Below, piece after piece: positions 24,775 through 36,566 of a DNA stretch of 64,000 bases (positions within the stretch are counted from its first letter, which is position 1; the number at the start of each line of letters is the position of its first letter). The DNA is from Hordeum vulgare subsp. vulgare (Eukaryota; Streptophyta; Magnoliopsida; Poales; Poaceae). A program made the translations under genes and the position numbers. The notes beneath the pieces were generated by a model, which saw only the letters and a program-made list of their open reading frames with translations, did no database searches and was not told where the DNA came from. Location: positions 436,002,676 through 436,066,675 of the forward strand of contig NC_058521.1 of NCBI RefSeq assembly GCF_904849725.1, given 5' to 3'.

Positions 24775-25230
24775 ATGACAACTCTCTACGAGTCATTCCT
24801 CAAGGGCCCAGAAACGATCATGCCCCTGACCAGTGATCATGATTACCCGAAAATCCTGAAGGACATGATGAAGCACATTTATCTTGAAGGAGATGCAGTC
24901 TACAAAGGCTACCCGTTCATGGAAAATGGAGTGGAACTTTGGTATGTGGAAGTACACCTCCACCATGTGAAAGGAGTTTGTCCAAAGACTATGGGGCAAT
25001 ACTTTTTCATTTCACGTGTACCACGAGCAACCTTCTTTGATGCTGTTCGTGAAGCTGTCATGGAAGCCATACGTCAGATTGGAGAAATACTTGAAGCAAG
25101 ACTCCGTCATACCCAGGAATACCTTAGTGAAGTGCATGCGAAGATGATGGAAATGAAGCTCATGGCCACCATGAGAAAGCAAAAGATGGATGATTTCAAG
25201 GAACACATCGGAAAGTTCCAGTGGAACTAA
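24775..25230 (+). CDS. Orphan ORF of element B, unknown function
   Basis: An open frame of 151 aa lies 350 bp after gag on the same strand and ends in TAA. I do not recognise a catalytic motif. The first two thirds look globular (LWYVEVHLHHVKG, then YFFISRVPRATFFDAVREAVMEAI). The C-terminal 55 residues are a charged amphipathic helix with many Met, Lys and Glu, possibly a coiled coil. An alternating strand/helix pattern followed by a long helix is seen in several small grass retroelement-associated proteins, but I cannot name the family. A gene captured from the host or a domesticated capsid piece are both possible. The intact frame argues for recent function. Confidence 0.55.
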   Translation: MTTLYESFLKGPETIMPLTSDHDYPKILKDMMKHIYLEGDAVYKGYPFMENGVELWYVEVHLHHVKGVCPKTMGQYFFISRVPRATFFDAVREAVMEAIRQIGEILEARLRHTQEYLSEVHAKMMEMKLMATMRKQKMDDFKEHIGKFQWN

Positions 25231-26347
25231 GGTATCTCCAAGGGAGACAAATGAATTAAGTTGGCATGAATGCTTGACCATACCGAAAAATGTGGATGGC
25301 AGCATTTATAATAAAGTTACTTTTGAATTTGGAGTTTTGAGAAGAAATTAAGGATGTAATAAAGGATTGAGTATGAAATAAATATGAATTATCGATGAGC
25401 AATATCTTCTTATGGTATCCCAGAGAGTGGCGTGTGAACCAAAAATAAGTCTGAGGATTTTTTTATGATGGTAACCCCAAGAGTATGATGGAATGAAACA
25501 CTATAGGATTTAAAGGTAGAGTAATTCCAAGTATGCCTGAAACCCATAGACCCCGGGACTAATAAGGATCAAGTACTATCTTTTTGGAGGAGGAAACTTG
25601 GATCGGCAAAAGTTTTCTTAGGAGCATATGAAAACCTGAGAGTTGTGAAGATACGTTAGATGTTTTGTTAGCTTGCAGAACCAATGGATTATCCGAACTT
25701 CGTTCATGGACAAGAGAAATTCTGCAATGATTGTGAGGATGCCCATGTGTTAGAATGCGAGATTCGCTAAACCTTATACAGAGAAATGATTTGGGTACGG
25801 AATGGATTGATCACCATGACGACTTACTCTTATCATTTATCTTGCTATTCGGAATGGTAAATCTGAGAGACTTACCCATAGAGAGAGACGACGTTCTTTG
25901 AAGCTTTGGTTTAAATCCTTAGAACAGTATGATGAAATCCCCATGTACATGGCATTAGTTGTCACGCGTAAGAAATTTTACGGTGAGGATGAAACCAAGA
26001 CCCCTCTCTCTGCAGGATAACCACAAATGGTAGACCACCATGAGAATCATCGATAAGTTATTTAGAATTGACCGCGAGACTGTCAGTTAAGAAGACCCAG
26101 TAAAAGAAGAAGCTTATAATAACAGAATAACCCTCGTTTTGATGGAGACGTTATGAATATAACGGAAGATATGAAGACTGTGAGGATTCAGATGCCAAAA
26201 CCTCCGGGATTGTTAAAGTTTTGAGGGACCAGTAATCTTTATTTTAAGTGTGGTAGCATCCCACTTTGCCGGAGGTTGGATTTGTTAGAAGACCCCCAAA
26301 CCCTAACCTTTCTTTCTAGCCTCTTCGAATCTCGAGGACGAGATTCA
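25231..26347 (+). other. Non-coding 3' interior of element B
   Basis: About 1.1 kb has stops in all frames and no RT, integrase or protease motif. It contains a second copy of the polypurine-tract-like 15-mer (26242-26256), followed by a sequence similar to the LTR start. Confidence 0.6.
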
Positions 26348-26365
26348 TTTTAAGTGTGGTAGGTT
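26348..26365 (+). other. Polypurine tract region of element B
   Basis: TTTTAAGTGTGGTAGGTT sits directly before the 3' LTR start (TGTAACATCC). The same 15-base core also occurs at 24669-24683 and 26242-26256. Confidence 0.65.
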
Positions 26366-29300
26366 TGTAACATCCCAAATTTTGGAATGTTAAAATAATT
26401 GTTAGAATGATTGTTTGTTTGTTTAAGTGATTGAAACTTGAGTGGTGTTTGAAACTTTTCAAAAACTTTTGAATGAGAGGGAATAAAATGACTTTCCCTT
26501 CTCCGATGAATTCAAATTCATCCATTAAAAATCAATGAGAGAAGATGACATGCCTTCTTCAAATTATAAAGATTTGGAATGAAGGTGGCATTTGAATTTC
26601 TTTCAATTGTTGTTTTGCAAATTCATTTTTTTTCTTCCCACGAGAAATGCCCCGAAATAATTCTTGCAAGCAAGAAAGAGCGGAGGAAAATGACCCTCCC
26701 AAATCAGGCGTATTTTGGAAAGTATTTGAGCCAAGAAAAACCAAAGTTTTATGGAGAAAATAATCTCAAAAAGGAAAATAAAGCCTTAGGGGTTTTTCTG
26801 GAAAAAACAATTCTAATTTTTTTTATTGTGTTCTTGGAAAAATGATAAACAAATAGGAATTTTTTTTCTGAAATTTTTGGTATATAATACCCCTATGTTT
26901 ATTATTTATTTTGTTTCCTTTTTATTTTTTATTACTTGCTGTTTTTGAAAAAAATCAAAATCGGGATGGATTTCTCTTAAATAGGAAAGCGCCCGGGCGC
27001 GTTTTAGCCTCCGGCCCACTCTCGCCTGGCCCAGGATCCGGTCCACCCTCTGGATCGGCTAGCCGACCGAGCCGCCCCCTACCCCCCCTCATTGACCCGC
27101 GGGCCCCATCGCCCGACCCCGCCCCCGCATCGGTCACCCCCAACCCCCCCGCTACCTCTCCTTCCTTCCTCTCGCCCGACCCCGATTCCCTTCCCTCCGA
27201 GCCCTCTCACTCCCCCTATAAAGCCCGCACCCTCGCCCCCTCTCCTCGTCCCGTTTCGCCCCCTCGCCGCCACCCTGCCCCAAGCCCCGCCACCCCCTGC
27301 CTCGAGCTCGCCGGAGCCGAAGCCCCGGTGCCCTGCTGCTCCTTCCCCGGCCCCTAAGCGACCTCTCCACCGCCACCAACCGACGTGGGAGCCCCGCCGC
27401 AGCCTCCCCGACCCCTTGGCCTCGCCGGAGACCCACCGGAACTGCCTCACCGTCGCCACCTCCGCCTTGGCCGGCCAGGACCTCGCCGGAGCTCCTCTGT
27501 AGCAGGTAACTCCTCCTCTCTTCTCTCTTTTAACTCCGGTAGCCATTAGATCTTTCATGTGCGGTGTAGATTAGAGTATAGATAACCCTTCGGTCTTTTA
27601 AACAAAACCGAGCCGGTTTTTACTTCACTTAATTTTAGCCGAAGAGGTTTTGGTTAAATAGCGGCCGTTTGCTAGTTACTCCCGCAGCACGCACTATCCG
27701 AGGCAATCAGAGCACGCCACATCCCCCCCCCCCCGTGCACTAGTTAGTTTAATCTATTTTCAGTTTTAATTCAAAAACATAGAGATTTCAATTTTGTTTT
27801 GCTCATAACTTTTGATCCATAAATCCAATGGAGTTGAATATTTTTCTAGTAGATCACATTTTTCCTGTAGTTTGCAAAAACATATTATTTGCCTATGTTT
27901 GAAATTTCAAAATTTGAATTAGATTAGATTTAGTTTAAATCTTGTTTTGCCTATTCCAGGAGTTTAAAGATAGCTTTCAATTTGATTCTTTTTTGCTACT
28001 GCTTCCTAGTGATCATATCTTTCTGTAGTTTAAGTTTCATTTTTTTAAATATTTTTACTTGGGGTTTTATCAAAAACAGATTCTGTTTTGATTAGGTGAA
28101 GTGAATTTCTTCACTTTATGCAATAGTAGTATTATGCTAGTGATGTTATTTTGCTTTTTAATGATTGTACTGCTTATGGTGTGTATTCGTTTGTATCGAT
28201 AGATACCCGGAGTGCGAAGCGTGCTACTTAGAAGTGCTTCATAATGACAACTATCAGCAAGGCAAGTCATTTGATCATGTATCACCTATGTTTTCATGCA
28301 TCGTAGTTCTACCTTCCTATACCGATTTGCATGCTGACTAGGTACTTGGAAAAATATTGGTTACTTGTTGTAGTATCATGTGTTAGGCACCCAACAACAC
28401 CGTTACTTGGCCCGAGATGACAAATTTTATATTGCTATGCTTGTGTAGACAGGGTTCTGGTTGAGAGTTTATCACGAGTGATGCGAGAATAATTTAATAA
28501 CCAAGACCGGTTAAGTCAAGACTTTTCAAGACCTCGTGATGCAATGCAACTCTGGGTGAAAGACGGTTTAGATGGGCTCCCTGGAGAAACCAGTGGACGA
28601 CCCGGGGTGCATGGAGACGTGCCATGACATCTTGCGGAAAGCTTCACCCAGGCTCGAAGAGACAGACGGAGGCTTCAAGACCCAAGGCTTACCTGCACAG
28701 CCACAAGTCATTATGGGCTCTGGCTTGGTTGGACAACGCGACGACTCTGGACAGGCGGTGCTAGCAGATGTAGAAGAACAATAGGATTGGATGGGCACCG
28801 ACAGGGGATTAGAGGGACCCGTTGAAAGACCATGTTTTGATCATCCGGTCTTCAAACACCCCGAAGTGCGAGGACATACCCGGAGGCGATCAAATCTTGT
28901 GGGGAACGTGTGCAAAACTCTGCAGAGTATTCAAACCTAATAGATTAGCCGTGTCCACGGTCATGGACAACTTGAGCCGAAGGCATTGAAATTTTCCTCA
29001 ACTCTCAACACTATTTAATAATGATGTGGGAATTATTGACAACTCGGGTACGAGAATTGGTTGGCGGAACCATCTCGTTAACAACAAACAACATAGTAAT
29101 ATTTTGCTTTAAACCCTCTCTTGATGTAGGAGAAAACTTGCTTTTCGCTAAAAACTTATAGCCCCACCTGCCATATATGCATGTAGAATAGATGATTATT
29201 ATTTCACCCCCTCTCTTTGATGACTTACCGGCATATTCAATATGCTGACCTACATAGCTGCAACGTCTTATGTTGCAGATACTTTCTTCGACGAGTAAGT

Positions 29301-29525
29301 GTACGATTCAGGGTTACGATCCGCACTCAACCTGCCGTTGGTGTTATTTGGGACTCCACTCCCTTGACTGCTTCCGCTGAGATTCTAAGGTATATATCAG
29401 TTTTACGCTATTTACATGTGGTTGCACTTTGATATATACATTGATGTACTCTGTGTGCCAGCATACTGATCCAGGGATGGCACAGATACACAGAGGCTTG
29501 ACTCGTTTTGAGTCGGGTCGCTACA
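26366..29525 (+). repeat. 3' LTR of element B
   Basis: This 3160-bp LTR keeps the canonical TG start and CA end. It contains the same GC core (26990-27500), a run of 12 C at 27723-27734 and the same AT-rich tail as the 5' LTR. Conserved small ORFs at 28568-28798 mirror 22004-22234 and are LTR sequence. Confidence 0.88.
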
Positions 29526-29530
29526 TTATC

Positions 29531-29688
29531 ATGAATATGGTTACTTATGATTTATGCTGAAAAACTGAACACTAGCTACACATATATACAACAATAAGAA
29601 CAAAAGAGTTTGTAAAAGTTTTCTTTATCACTTTCAGTTTATCAACTGAATTACTTGAGGAAAAGCGGTGAGTTAAGCTTGGGGGAGT
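29531..29688 (+). other. Element A internal segment 4 with polypurine tract
   Basis: This is the last internal piece of element A. It ends in the polypurine tract AAGCTTGGGGGAGT (29675-29688), the form usual for Athila-type gypsy elements, right before the LTR. Confidence 0.7.
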
Positions 29689-31016
29689 TGATACGTCTCC
29701 AACTTATCTACTTTTCCAAACACCTTTTCTCTTGTTTTGGACTCTAATTTGCTTGATTTATATGAAACTAACTTGGACTAACGATGTTTACAACAGAACT
29801 ACTTTTGTGTTATTTTTGTGCAAAAATAAAATTTCTTGGAATTGGACGAAATTTTTTGTGAAATTTTTCTCGGAATTATAATGAATTATGGAGCGAAGAC
29901 CTGCTGGAGGAGGTGTGCCAGCGGGGCACAAGCCAACAGTCCTGGGCCGCGACTTGATGGCTTGTGGTCCCCCCGTGGCTCCTTCGACCCTATTTCCAGT
30001 CCTATAAATTCCTATTTGCGGAGGAAAAAATAGGAGAGAAGATATCACCGTCTTTCACGAGGCGGAGCCGCAGCCACCTCCTGTTCTTCCTCCGGAGGGT
30101 TGATCTAGAGTCCTTTTGGGCTCCAGAGAGGGGGATTCATCGTCGTCGCATCACCAACCCTTCTCCATCAACACCACTATGATGCTCACCACCAGGAGTG
30201 AGTAATTCCTCGATAGGCTTGCTCGACGGTGGTGAGATTAGATGAAATTGATCATGTAATCGAGTTAAGTTTGATAGGGCTTGATCCCTATTGTGCACTA
30301 TGTTCGGAGATTGATGTTGCTATTACTTTGCTTGTCAGTAGGGCCCGAGTGCCATGATTTCAGATCTGGACCTATTATGCTATTAAAGTGTTTTGGACCC
30401 TATCTTGCAAGGCGTAGTCATCTATTACGTGTCATGATCTGCATCCCCCAAGGTGACAGAAATTGGGACTCTTTCCGATGATTGTCGTAGTTTGAGGAGT
30501 TCATGTATTCACCATGTGTTAATGATTTGTTCCGGTTCTCTATTAAAAGGAGGCCTTAATATCCCTTAGTTTCCAATAGGACCCCGCTGCCACGGGAGGG
30601 TATGACTATATACGGAATACATGCCTACATTATATTGATGAACTCGAGCTAGTTCTGTGTCGCCCTAGTGTGTAACTGTTACATGGTCAATCTCATCTAA
30701 ATCATTATCCATCACCGATCCATGTGCCTACGCTTTTCATATACTGAATCTTGATAAGTTACTACTGCTGCTGCTACTCGCACACTTGCTATTAAATTGC
30801 TACTGTTACTTTTGCTACTAAACTCCTACTGTCACTACTACTATTTGCCGTGCTACTAAATCCTTGTTGCACAGAGATATCCCAGGTGGGGTTGAATTGA
30901 CAACTCAACTTCAAGGCCAATAAATACTCTTTGGTGCCCCTTGTGTTGAACCAATAAATTAGGGTAAAATACTACCCGTGAAGACTATTGCGACCCCCTA
31001 CACTTGTGGGTTATCA
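29689..31016 (+). repeat. 3' LTR of element A
   Basis: This 1328-bp LTR runs from TGATACGTCTCC to GGGTTATCA. It contains a CTACTG/GCTACT triplet-rich patch at about 30760-30860, usual for this LTR family. It joins gypsy C DNA at 31017, so one target duplication should start at 31017 (GCCAC); its partner is outside the window. Confidence 0.8.
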
Positions 31017-31929
31017 GCCACAACGAGGCGAACTTTATCCCTGAAAGCTTTTAAGTGATGGTGGCAATAATAATAACCTGGCCGTGTGAGACGTGGTAAA
31101 AAAGACCGGCTTTTGAGGCTCAAATCTTGCTTTGGCAAATCGGGTATGATAACCCATGGTTTATCCTTGCTTTCACTATGCCGACTCTCATGTGATAAAC
31201 CAATGTTTTAACCTTGCTGATTTAGGGCCCATAATGTATTGAGTACTCAAGAGTACATGGAGTCACCTTATCAGAGTCGCATCAAACATACCGGTAGGTT
31301 TAACCATTTTTGGCGTCTTTGTCAAATCAAGAGGGTAAGAAAGGTAAACTTAATGAGTTTGAAGCCCCCAAGTGACCTATGATCAAAATAGAAAGGCCTA
31401 GCATTGGATTGTAGAAGGCAATGCTATTACTGCTAAACAACCTGGGGACCAGTAGCCCCCCAAATAAGCCGACTTAATTCCATTGATCATGATAATTTAT
31501 TCGTACTTGTAGCCCCTAGATAACATAAAAAATAAAGGCTCTTACTCAATTTATGGCTAAAAGACGAGCCTTATTCTACGAATAAATTAGCCAATTTTTA
31601 TTCTTGGATTGTAGAAGACAATGCTATTACTGCTAAACAACCTGGGGACCAGTAGCCCCCCAAATAAGCCGACTTAATTCCATTGATCATGATAATTTAT
31701 TCGTACTTGTAGCCCCTAGATAACATAAAAAATAAAGGCTCTTACTCAATTTATGGCTAAAAGACGAGCTTTATTCAAAAATATCATGGGAGTATGTACA
31801 TAATTTAGGGGATGTACAAGAAATAATTAGCCAATGACTCTATTAATAATAGGGCCATAGATGAGCAATATTCTAGGGTCGTGTTGTCTGTGCATCGGAG
31901 GTGCTCTTACCAGGTCGTAGGTCGATCAG
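31017..31929 (-). other. 3' non-coding interior of element C
   Basis: This lies downstream of integrase on the minus strand. It has no ORF of note, and its main structure is a 200-bp tandem duplication. Confidence 0.55.
31404..31776. repeat. 200-bp tandem duplication, about 1.9 copies
   Basis: A unit beginning TTGGATTGTAGAAG starts at 31404 and again at 31604. Over the 173 bp shared by both copies I see only two differences (GGC/GAC near the start and GCC/GCT near the end), so the duplication is much younger than the surrounding degenerate element. Confidence 0.88.
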
Positions 31930-33130
31930 TTAATATGAACAATTGTTTAGATTTTTGCTGATGATAAACGGGCCTTCCCAGGGCGGTGAGAGTTTATGCA
32001 TCCCTCTTTGATCTTGGATTAGCCGGAGAACAAAGTCGCCTTCTTGAAAGGTGCGACTTTTAACCCTACGACTGTGCTAGCGATGTAGGTCTTGTTGGTA
32101 TATGGCTTACCGACTTGCCGCAAAGTCTCGCTCCTCCTCCAAAGCATCCAACGAATATTGCCCCGCCTGCTCATTGTTGTTCTCAACATAAGCGGTGACC
32201 CTAGGAGAGTCATGACGGATATCACTTGGCAGCACCGCCTTAGCCCGGTATACTAGAAAAACGGCGTGTACCCCATGGACCTGTTTGGGGTTGTATTGAT
32301 ACTCCAAAGAACTGAAGGGAGCTCCTCAACCCAACAACCCAGAGTATGATGCAGTGGTACCTTGAGCCGGGGTTTTATTCCTCTTAGAATCTCTTGATTT
32401 GCCCTTTCGGCTTGCCCATTGGATTGAGATGTGCCACGGTCGCCAGGTCGAGCCGGATATGCTCTTTTTGACAGAATTTCTTCATAGATCCTTCTAACAA
32501 ATTGGTACCGTTATCATAATAATTCTATGAGGATAACCAAAACGGTAAATTAACTTCATAAAAAATTTCACCGTTGTTTCTGCGTCGCAATTGCTGACGG
32601 GTTCCACCTCAACCTAGTTGGTGAACTTATCAACCGCCACTAGTAGGTGGGTCTTTTTATCTGGAGACTTTTTGAATGGACCAACCATATCAAGCCCCCA
32701 AACCACGAATGGCCATGTGATTGGGATCATGCGCAACTCTTGAGCTGGCACATGGGCCTTCCGTGCAACTTTTTGATAGCCATCGCACCTGTGTACAAGA
32801 TCTTCTGCATCTGCATGAGATGTCAACCAGTAAAACCCATGTCGAAACGACTTTGTCACCAAAGATATTGATCTAGCGTGATGCCCACAATCCAGAGTGT
32901 GGATTTCACTTAGAATTTCTTGCCCCTCTTCAGAGAGACACATCGTTGGAAAACGCGAGTGCTGCTCTGCTGGTGTAACTCGCCTCTAATAATGGTCATT
33001 GACTTAGATTGACGAACTATTTGGCGGGCCTCAACCTCCTTGATTGGGAGATCACCTCGAGTGAGATATGTTAAATGTGGCACCATCCAATCTGGAGTCG
33101 CGTGAAGAGCCGCCACCAGTTGTGACTATG
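31930..33130 (-). pseudogene. Element C integrase
   Basis: On the minus strand an N-terminal linker (33116-32910) leads into the H2C2 zinc finger (32943-32800: HARS...SFRHGFYWLTSHADAEDLVHRC) and the core start (WPFVVWGLDMVGPFKKSPDKK). Frameshifts follow. It resumes with a C-terminal part (FLVYRAKAVLPSDIRHDSPRV near 32240-32150) and the end block GDFVLRLIQDQRGMHKLSPPWEGPF at about 32040-31960. The core catalytic residues cannot be read in one frame. Confidence 0.75.
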
Positions 33131-34235
33131 GATCCGGAATTGCTACGTCCACTTCAGATGGTAATATCACTAAGGGGTTGTGAAGAACATACAGAAAAAC
33201 ATTGGGAGGGACTGGCTTCCGCTGAGAACCAAGCCGTGCCAGGGCGTCCGACGCCTCATTAAGTCGGCGATCTATATGATCGACTTGATATCCATGAAAG
33301 TAAACCGCCACCTCAGTGACCGCTCGTGGATATGCCGCTATTAGGGGATCTTTAGAATCCCAGGTCCGTGAAACCTGATGCGCCACCAAGTCTGAGTCGC
33401 TTGGACACCTGACCTGGCTAAGGCTCATTTCCTTAGACATTATTAACCCGTATAACAAGGCCTCGTATTGAGCCGCGTTATTGGTGCAGGTAAACATGAG
33501 AAGTAGAATGTAGCAAAATATGTCACCTTGCGGAGAAGATAACACGACCCCAGCCTCGGATCCTTCTAGCAGTCTCGACCCATCAAATTGGAGAGTCCAG
33601 TACGTGTTGACTGGCCTGTCCTCCGGAATTTGCAACTCTGTCCAGTCATTGATGAAATCTACCAACGTTAGGGATTTGATAGCCGTTCGAGGCATGTAGT
33701 TCACCTGATGCGGATCAAGCTCAATCGCCCACTTAGCAATCTGCCCAGTCACCTCTCGATTTTGTATGATATCACCAAGGGGTGCTGAACAGACCACAGT
33801 GATTGGGTGGTCCTGAAAGTAATGTTTCAACTTCCGGCTTGCCATAAAGACCCCGAAGACAAGCTTCTGCCAATGTGGGTATCATTGCTTGGATAGGGTC
33901 AAGACCTCACTAACGAAATAAACTGGCCGTTGGAATGGATATTCCTTTCCTTCCTCCTTTCGTTCGAAGACAACTGTAACACTTACCACTTTGGAATTTG
34001 CTGCAATGTAAAGGAAATTGGGCTCTTTGTCAGTCGGGCCAGCTAGAACTGGTAGTTCATCCAACTACTTCTTGAGTGCTTTAAAGGCTTCATTAGCTGC
34101 GTCAGTCCTAACAAAATTATTCGTTTCCCTCAGCAACTGATAGAGAGGGATGAACTTTTCCCGAGGCGGCTTATAAACCGGCTCAATGCTGCGATGCGGC
34201 CCTCCAAGAGTTAAACCTGGTTTATGTTAGGTGGC
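33126..34235 (-). pseudogene. Element C RNase H and second (Tat-type) RNase H
   Basis: The longest open piece, 33845-33126 (239 aa), starts with the end of the classical RNase H (KLKHYFQDHPITVV) and a linker. It then has a second RNase H-like domain with FDGSRLLEGSEAGVVL, YEALLYGL and SDSDLVAHQV, which carry the expected Asp, Glu and Asp. The piece at 34064-33882 holds the upstream classical RNase H (RPVYFVSEVL). A stop and a frameshift separate them. The element D insertion at 34240 cuts the 5' side. Confidence 0.75.
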
Positions 34236-34239
34236 TTAC

Positions 34240-35880
34240 TGATACGTCCCAAACGTATCTATAATTTCTGCTTGTTCGATGATCTTTTGGGTGACATTAT
34301 TATATGTTTTGTGACACTTTTATATCATTTTAGACATATTTGGACTAACCAATTAACTCAGTGCATCCAGTGCCAGTTTCTGTGTGCTGATGCCTATTTT
34401 GCAGGGGCTTTTACCCAATTTTTCGAAGCCCGAAAAATTCGAGGAAAAATATATGAAAAATCAGCGAAACAGAAGTTTCCGGATCACCGAAGATGGGCCA
34501 CAGGGGGGCCAGGGGCTGCCCAGGCGACCTGCTGGCACGGCCAGGCCCTAGGCCACGCCAGGAGGCCGCCTGGGTGGGCCCCACCTCCTTTGGCCTATAT
34601 TTAGAGTCCCGAGAGGAAACCCTTTCACAACTTCCAGAATCGCGAATTTCTCCATTGTTTCGATGCCGCAGCGCTTCCAAGATCGGGAGCATCAGGAGAC
34701 CTCTTTCCGGCACCCTGCCGGAGGGAGGATTGACCTCTGGGAGCTTCTCCACCGCCATTGATGCTTCCTGGACGTGTCCTGAGTAGTCCTGCTTGGACCA
34801 TGAGTCCATGACCAGTAGCTATGTGATGTCTTCTCTCCAATCTTGTGCTTCAATGGTTAGTCCTTGTGAGTTGCCCTACATGATCAGGGCATCTATGTAA
34901 TTCTCTTGCTATTGGTATGCTCGGTTTGTTGGGATCCGATGGATTATGAGATTATCTTCAGATTGTTATGCGTTATATATTTGATTATCCTTTTATATTA
35001 TGTTCCTTAGTGATTCATGCATGTTCTACGTTGCTATTTATTGCTTTGGCCAAGTAGTATGTAACTTCAAGAGGGAGCGTTATGCATGATTGTTGGTTCA
35101 TGCCCCTCGATGTATAGCTTGAGTGACATAAACATGAGACTAGGGGATGTGTTGTTGCCACCAGGGAGAAAACAAGGTGCTTGTGACCACAGTTGCAAGG
35201 ATTGTTTACCTTACGCATAGCTCGTTAATGCAGTTGTCCGTAGCTTTGAGTTTACACTTTGGGTGGGGCTCGCAACTTAATACCAGCGAGATGTTCTAGA
35301 TAGACATCTCAAGGTGGATGATTAGTAAGTAGATGCCGATGAATAAATGATCTACTTGTCTTGGCGTACTTCCCATTACTATTGAACCTCTAACTATCAA
35401 GTAGCATAATTAGCATTGCGGTGCGTTCATAATTCTGTCAATTGCCCAACTGTGATTTGTTTACCCAAGCATAGTTGTTTATTGTCTTTTGGGAGAGAGA
35501 CATCACTAGTGAACATCATGTGACTCCGGTCCATATCACCATCATTGTTTATACCTCCATCATTTACCACTTTCCTTTAGTTTTCTGTTGCAATCACTAT
35601 TACCTTCCCGCTTGTGTTTTGATCCTTTGCAAACTACAAAGCCAGAAAGATCGACAACCTCTCTGTACTCGTTGGGAGAAAAGTTATTTGTGTGTGTGCA
35701 GGTCCACGTCTTCTGCTAGCGCCAGGGTGGAAGACACCTACTTGTTGATCCTAGGAGTCCTCCTGGTTCGATAAACCTTAGAGTTCCTGTGTGAGGGAAA
35801 ACTTGCTGCTGATTACATCTCAACCTTCCACTTGGGGTAACCAACGGGGTGCGAGAAGTACATACATCATTTTGTCATGA
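34240..35880 (+). repeat. 5' LTR of element D
   Basis: This 1641-bp LTR starts TGATACGTCCC and ends GTCATGA (the partner ends GTCATCA). A TATATTT box at 34597-34603 precedes a leader-like region. ORFs at 34224-34604, 34411-34809 and 34493-34786 are LTR sequence. Confidence 0.88.
34597..34603 (+). promoter_or_regulatory. TATA-like box of the D LTR
   Basis: TATATTT follows a GC-rich U3 region. In the 3' LTR exactly this site is the target of the E insertion. Confidence 0.5.
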
Positions 35881-35892
35881 AGCAAAGTTTTC

Positions 35893-35910
35893 TGGCGCCG
35901 TTGCCGGGGA
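35893..35910 (+). other. Primer binding site of element D
   Basis: TGGCGCCGTTGCCGGGGA, 12 bases inside the LTR, is the tRNA-Asp-type primer site usual for Athila-type gypsy elements. Confidence 0.85.
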
Positions 35911-36057
35911 CTCCAGTCTTCAAGATAGGGGAGTTGCACGCTATCTTTTACCTTTTCTTTTTAGTATTGTTAGTTTGCTTTTTAGTTTTTTCTTTAGTGT
36001 CTTATACCAAACACCACAAAAAAATTAGTTGCTTTGTTCTTCCTTGTTGTTGCTGCT

Positions 36058-36561
36058 ATGGGTTCCACTGAGAACACTAAGTTGTGTGACTTCACTAGTT
36101 AGGCTTATGGAAAACTTCGCTCTTAGTTCGTTGCTTGGGGAAGGCCGCTCTACCACACCCGTGGTAGAGAAGTCTCCTCCACCTACTGAATGTATCCCAT
36201 TCAAAATACCACTTGGGATAATTGAAATAATTAGGAATGATTGTTATGCAGGAGATGGAACAGTCAATCCTAGTATTCATTTGTTGAAGCTTACACAACT
36301 TTGTGAGTTGTTTAAGATTTCAGGTTTGACAAGAGATGGAGTCATGAGGAAATTATTTGCCTTGTCACTGAAAGGAAAGACATTGGAATGGTATAGGCTA
36401 CTAGATGATTCTCACGTACGGGATTTGGAAGAGATTCAGTCTCTCTTTTACTCCAAGTTTTATCCTCTTCATGAAGTCCATATGGATCATGGTAACAATG
36501 CTTTATGTGATACTTATATTGTTGAGTTTATTCATGATACCACTGAAAATTATTATGAGAA
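36058..36561 (+). pseudogene. Element D gag remnant
   Basis: A start (MGSTENTK) at 36058 is followed by a stop; after a one-frame shift near 36100 the frame MENFALSS continues to the Angela insertion. The stretch LLKLTQLCELFKISGL and LSLKGKTLEWYRLLDD is a retrotransposon gag motif. About 170 codons remain. No knuckle follows, and Angela has cut the frame. Confidence 0.68.
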
Positions 36562-36566
36562 GGGAA

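Larger units (their letters stand above)
19769..29525 (+). mobile_element. Gypsy-type LTR retrotransposon B, complete, non-autonomous
   Basis: This 9757-bp element has LTRs 19769-22961 and 26366-29525 and a target duplication TTATC at 19764-19768 and 29526-29530. A PBS for initiator-Met tRNA follows the 5' LTR and a polypurine tract precedes the 3' LTR. The 3.4 kb interior codes for a gag-like zinc-knuckle protein and a small ORF. I see no protease, RT, RNase H or integrase motif in any frame, so it must rely on enzymes from elsewhere. By hand I count about 17 substitutions over the last roughly 1 kb of the two LTRs, so the insertion is moderately young. The family is not named here. Confidence 0.88.
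682..31016 (+). mobile_element. Host element A: Athila-type gypsy (Sabrina/WHAM group), 3' part, split by four insertions
   Basis: Joining the pieces 682-1311, 2964-3688, 19652-19768 and 29526-29688 gives one continuous internal 3' non-coding region. It runs into a polypurine tract and a 3' LTR (29689-31016). The pieces are separated by a solo LTR, a copia and a gypsy, each with a matching 5-bp duplication, which shows that A is older than all three. No gag or pol of A lies in the window; its 5' half must be further left. Assignment to the Sabrina/WHAM group rests on recognising the 3' non-coding and LTR sequence and has not been searched. A in turn ends inside gypsy C at 31016/31017. Confidence 0.75.

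Noticed and set aside
26911..27558. Proline- and glycine-rich ORFs in the B 3' LTR (and 20407-20993 in the 5' LTR)
   Set aside because: They are composition artefacts of the GC-rich LTR core. Frames differ between the two LTRs because of indels.
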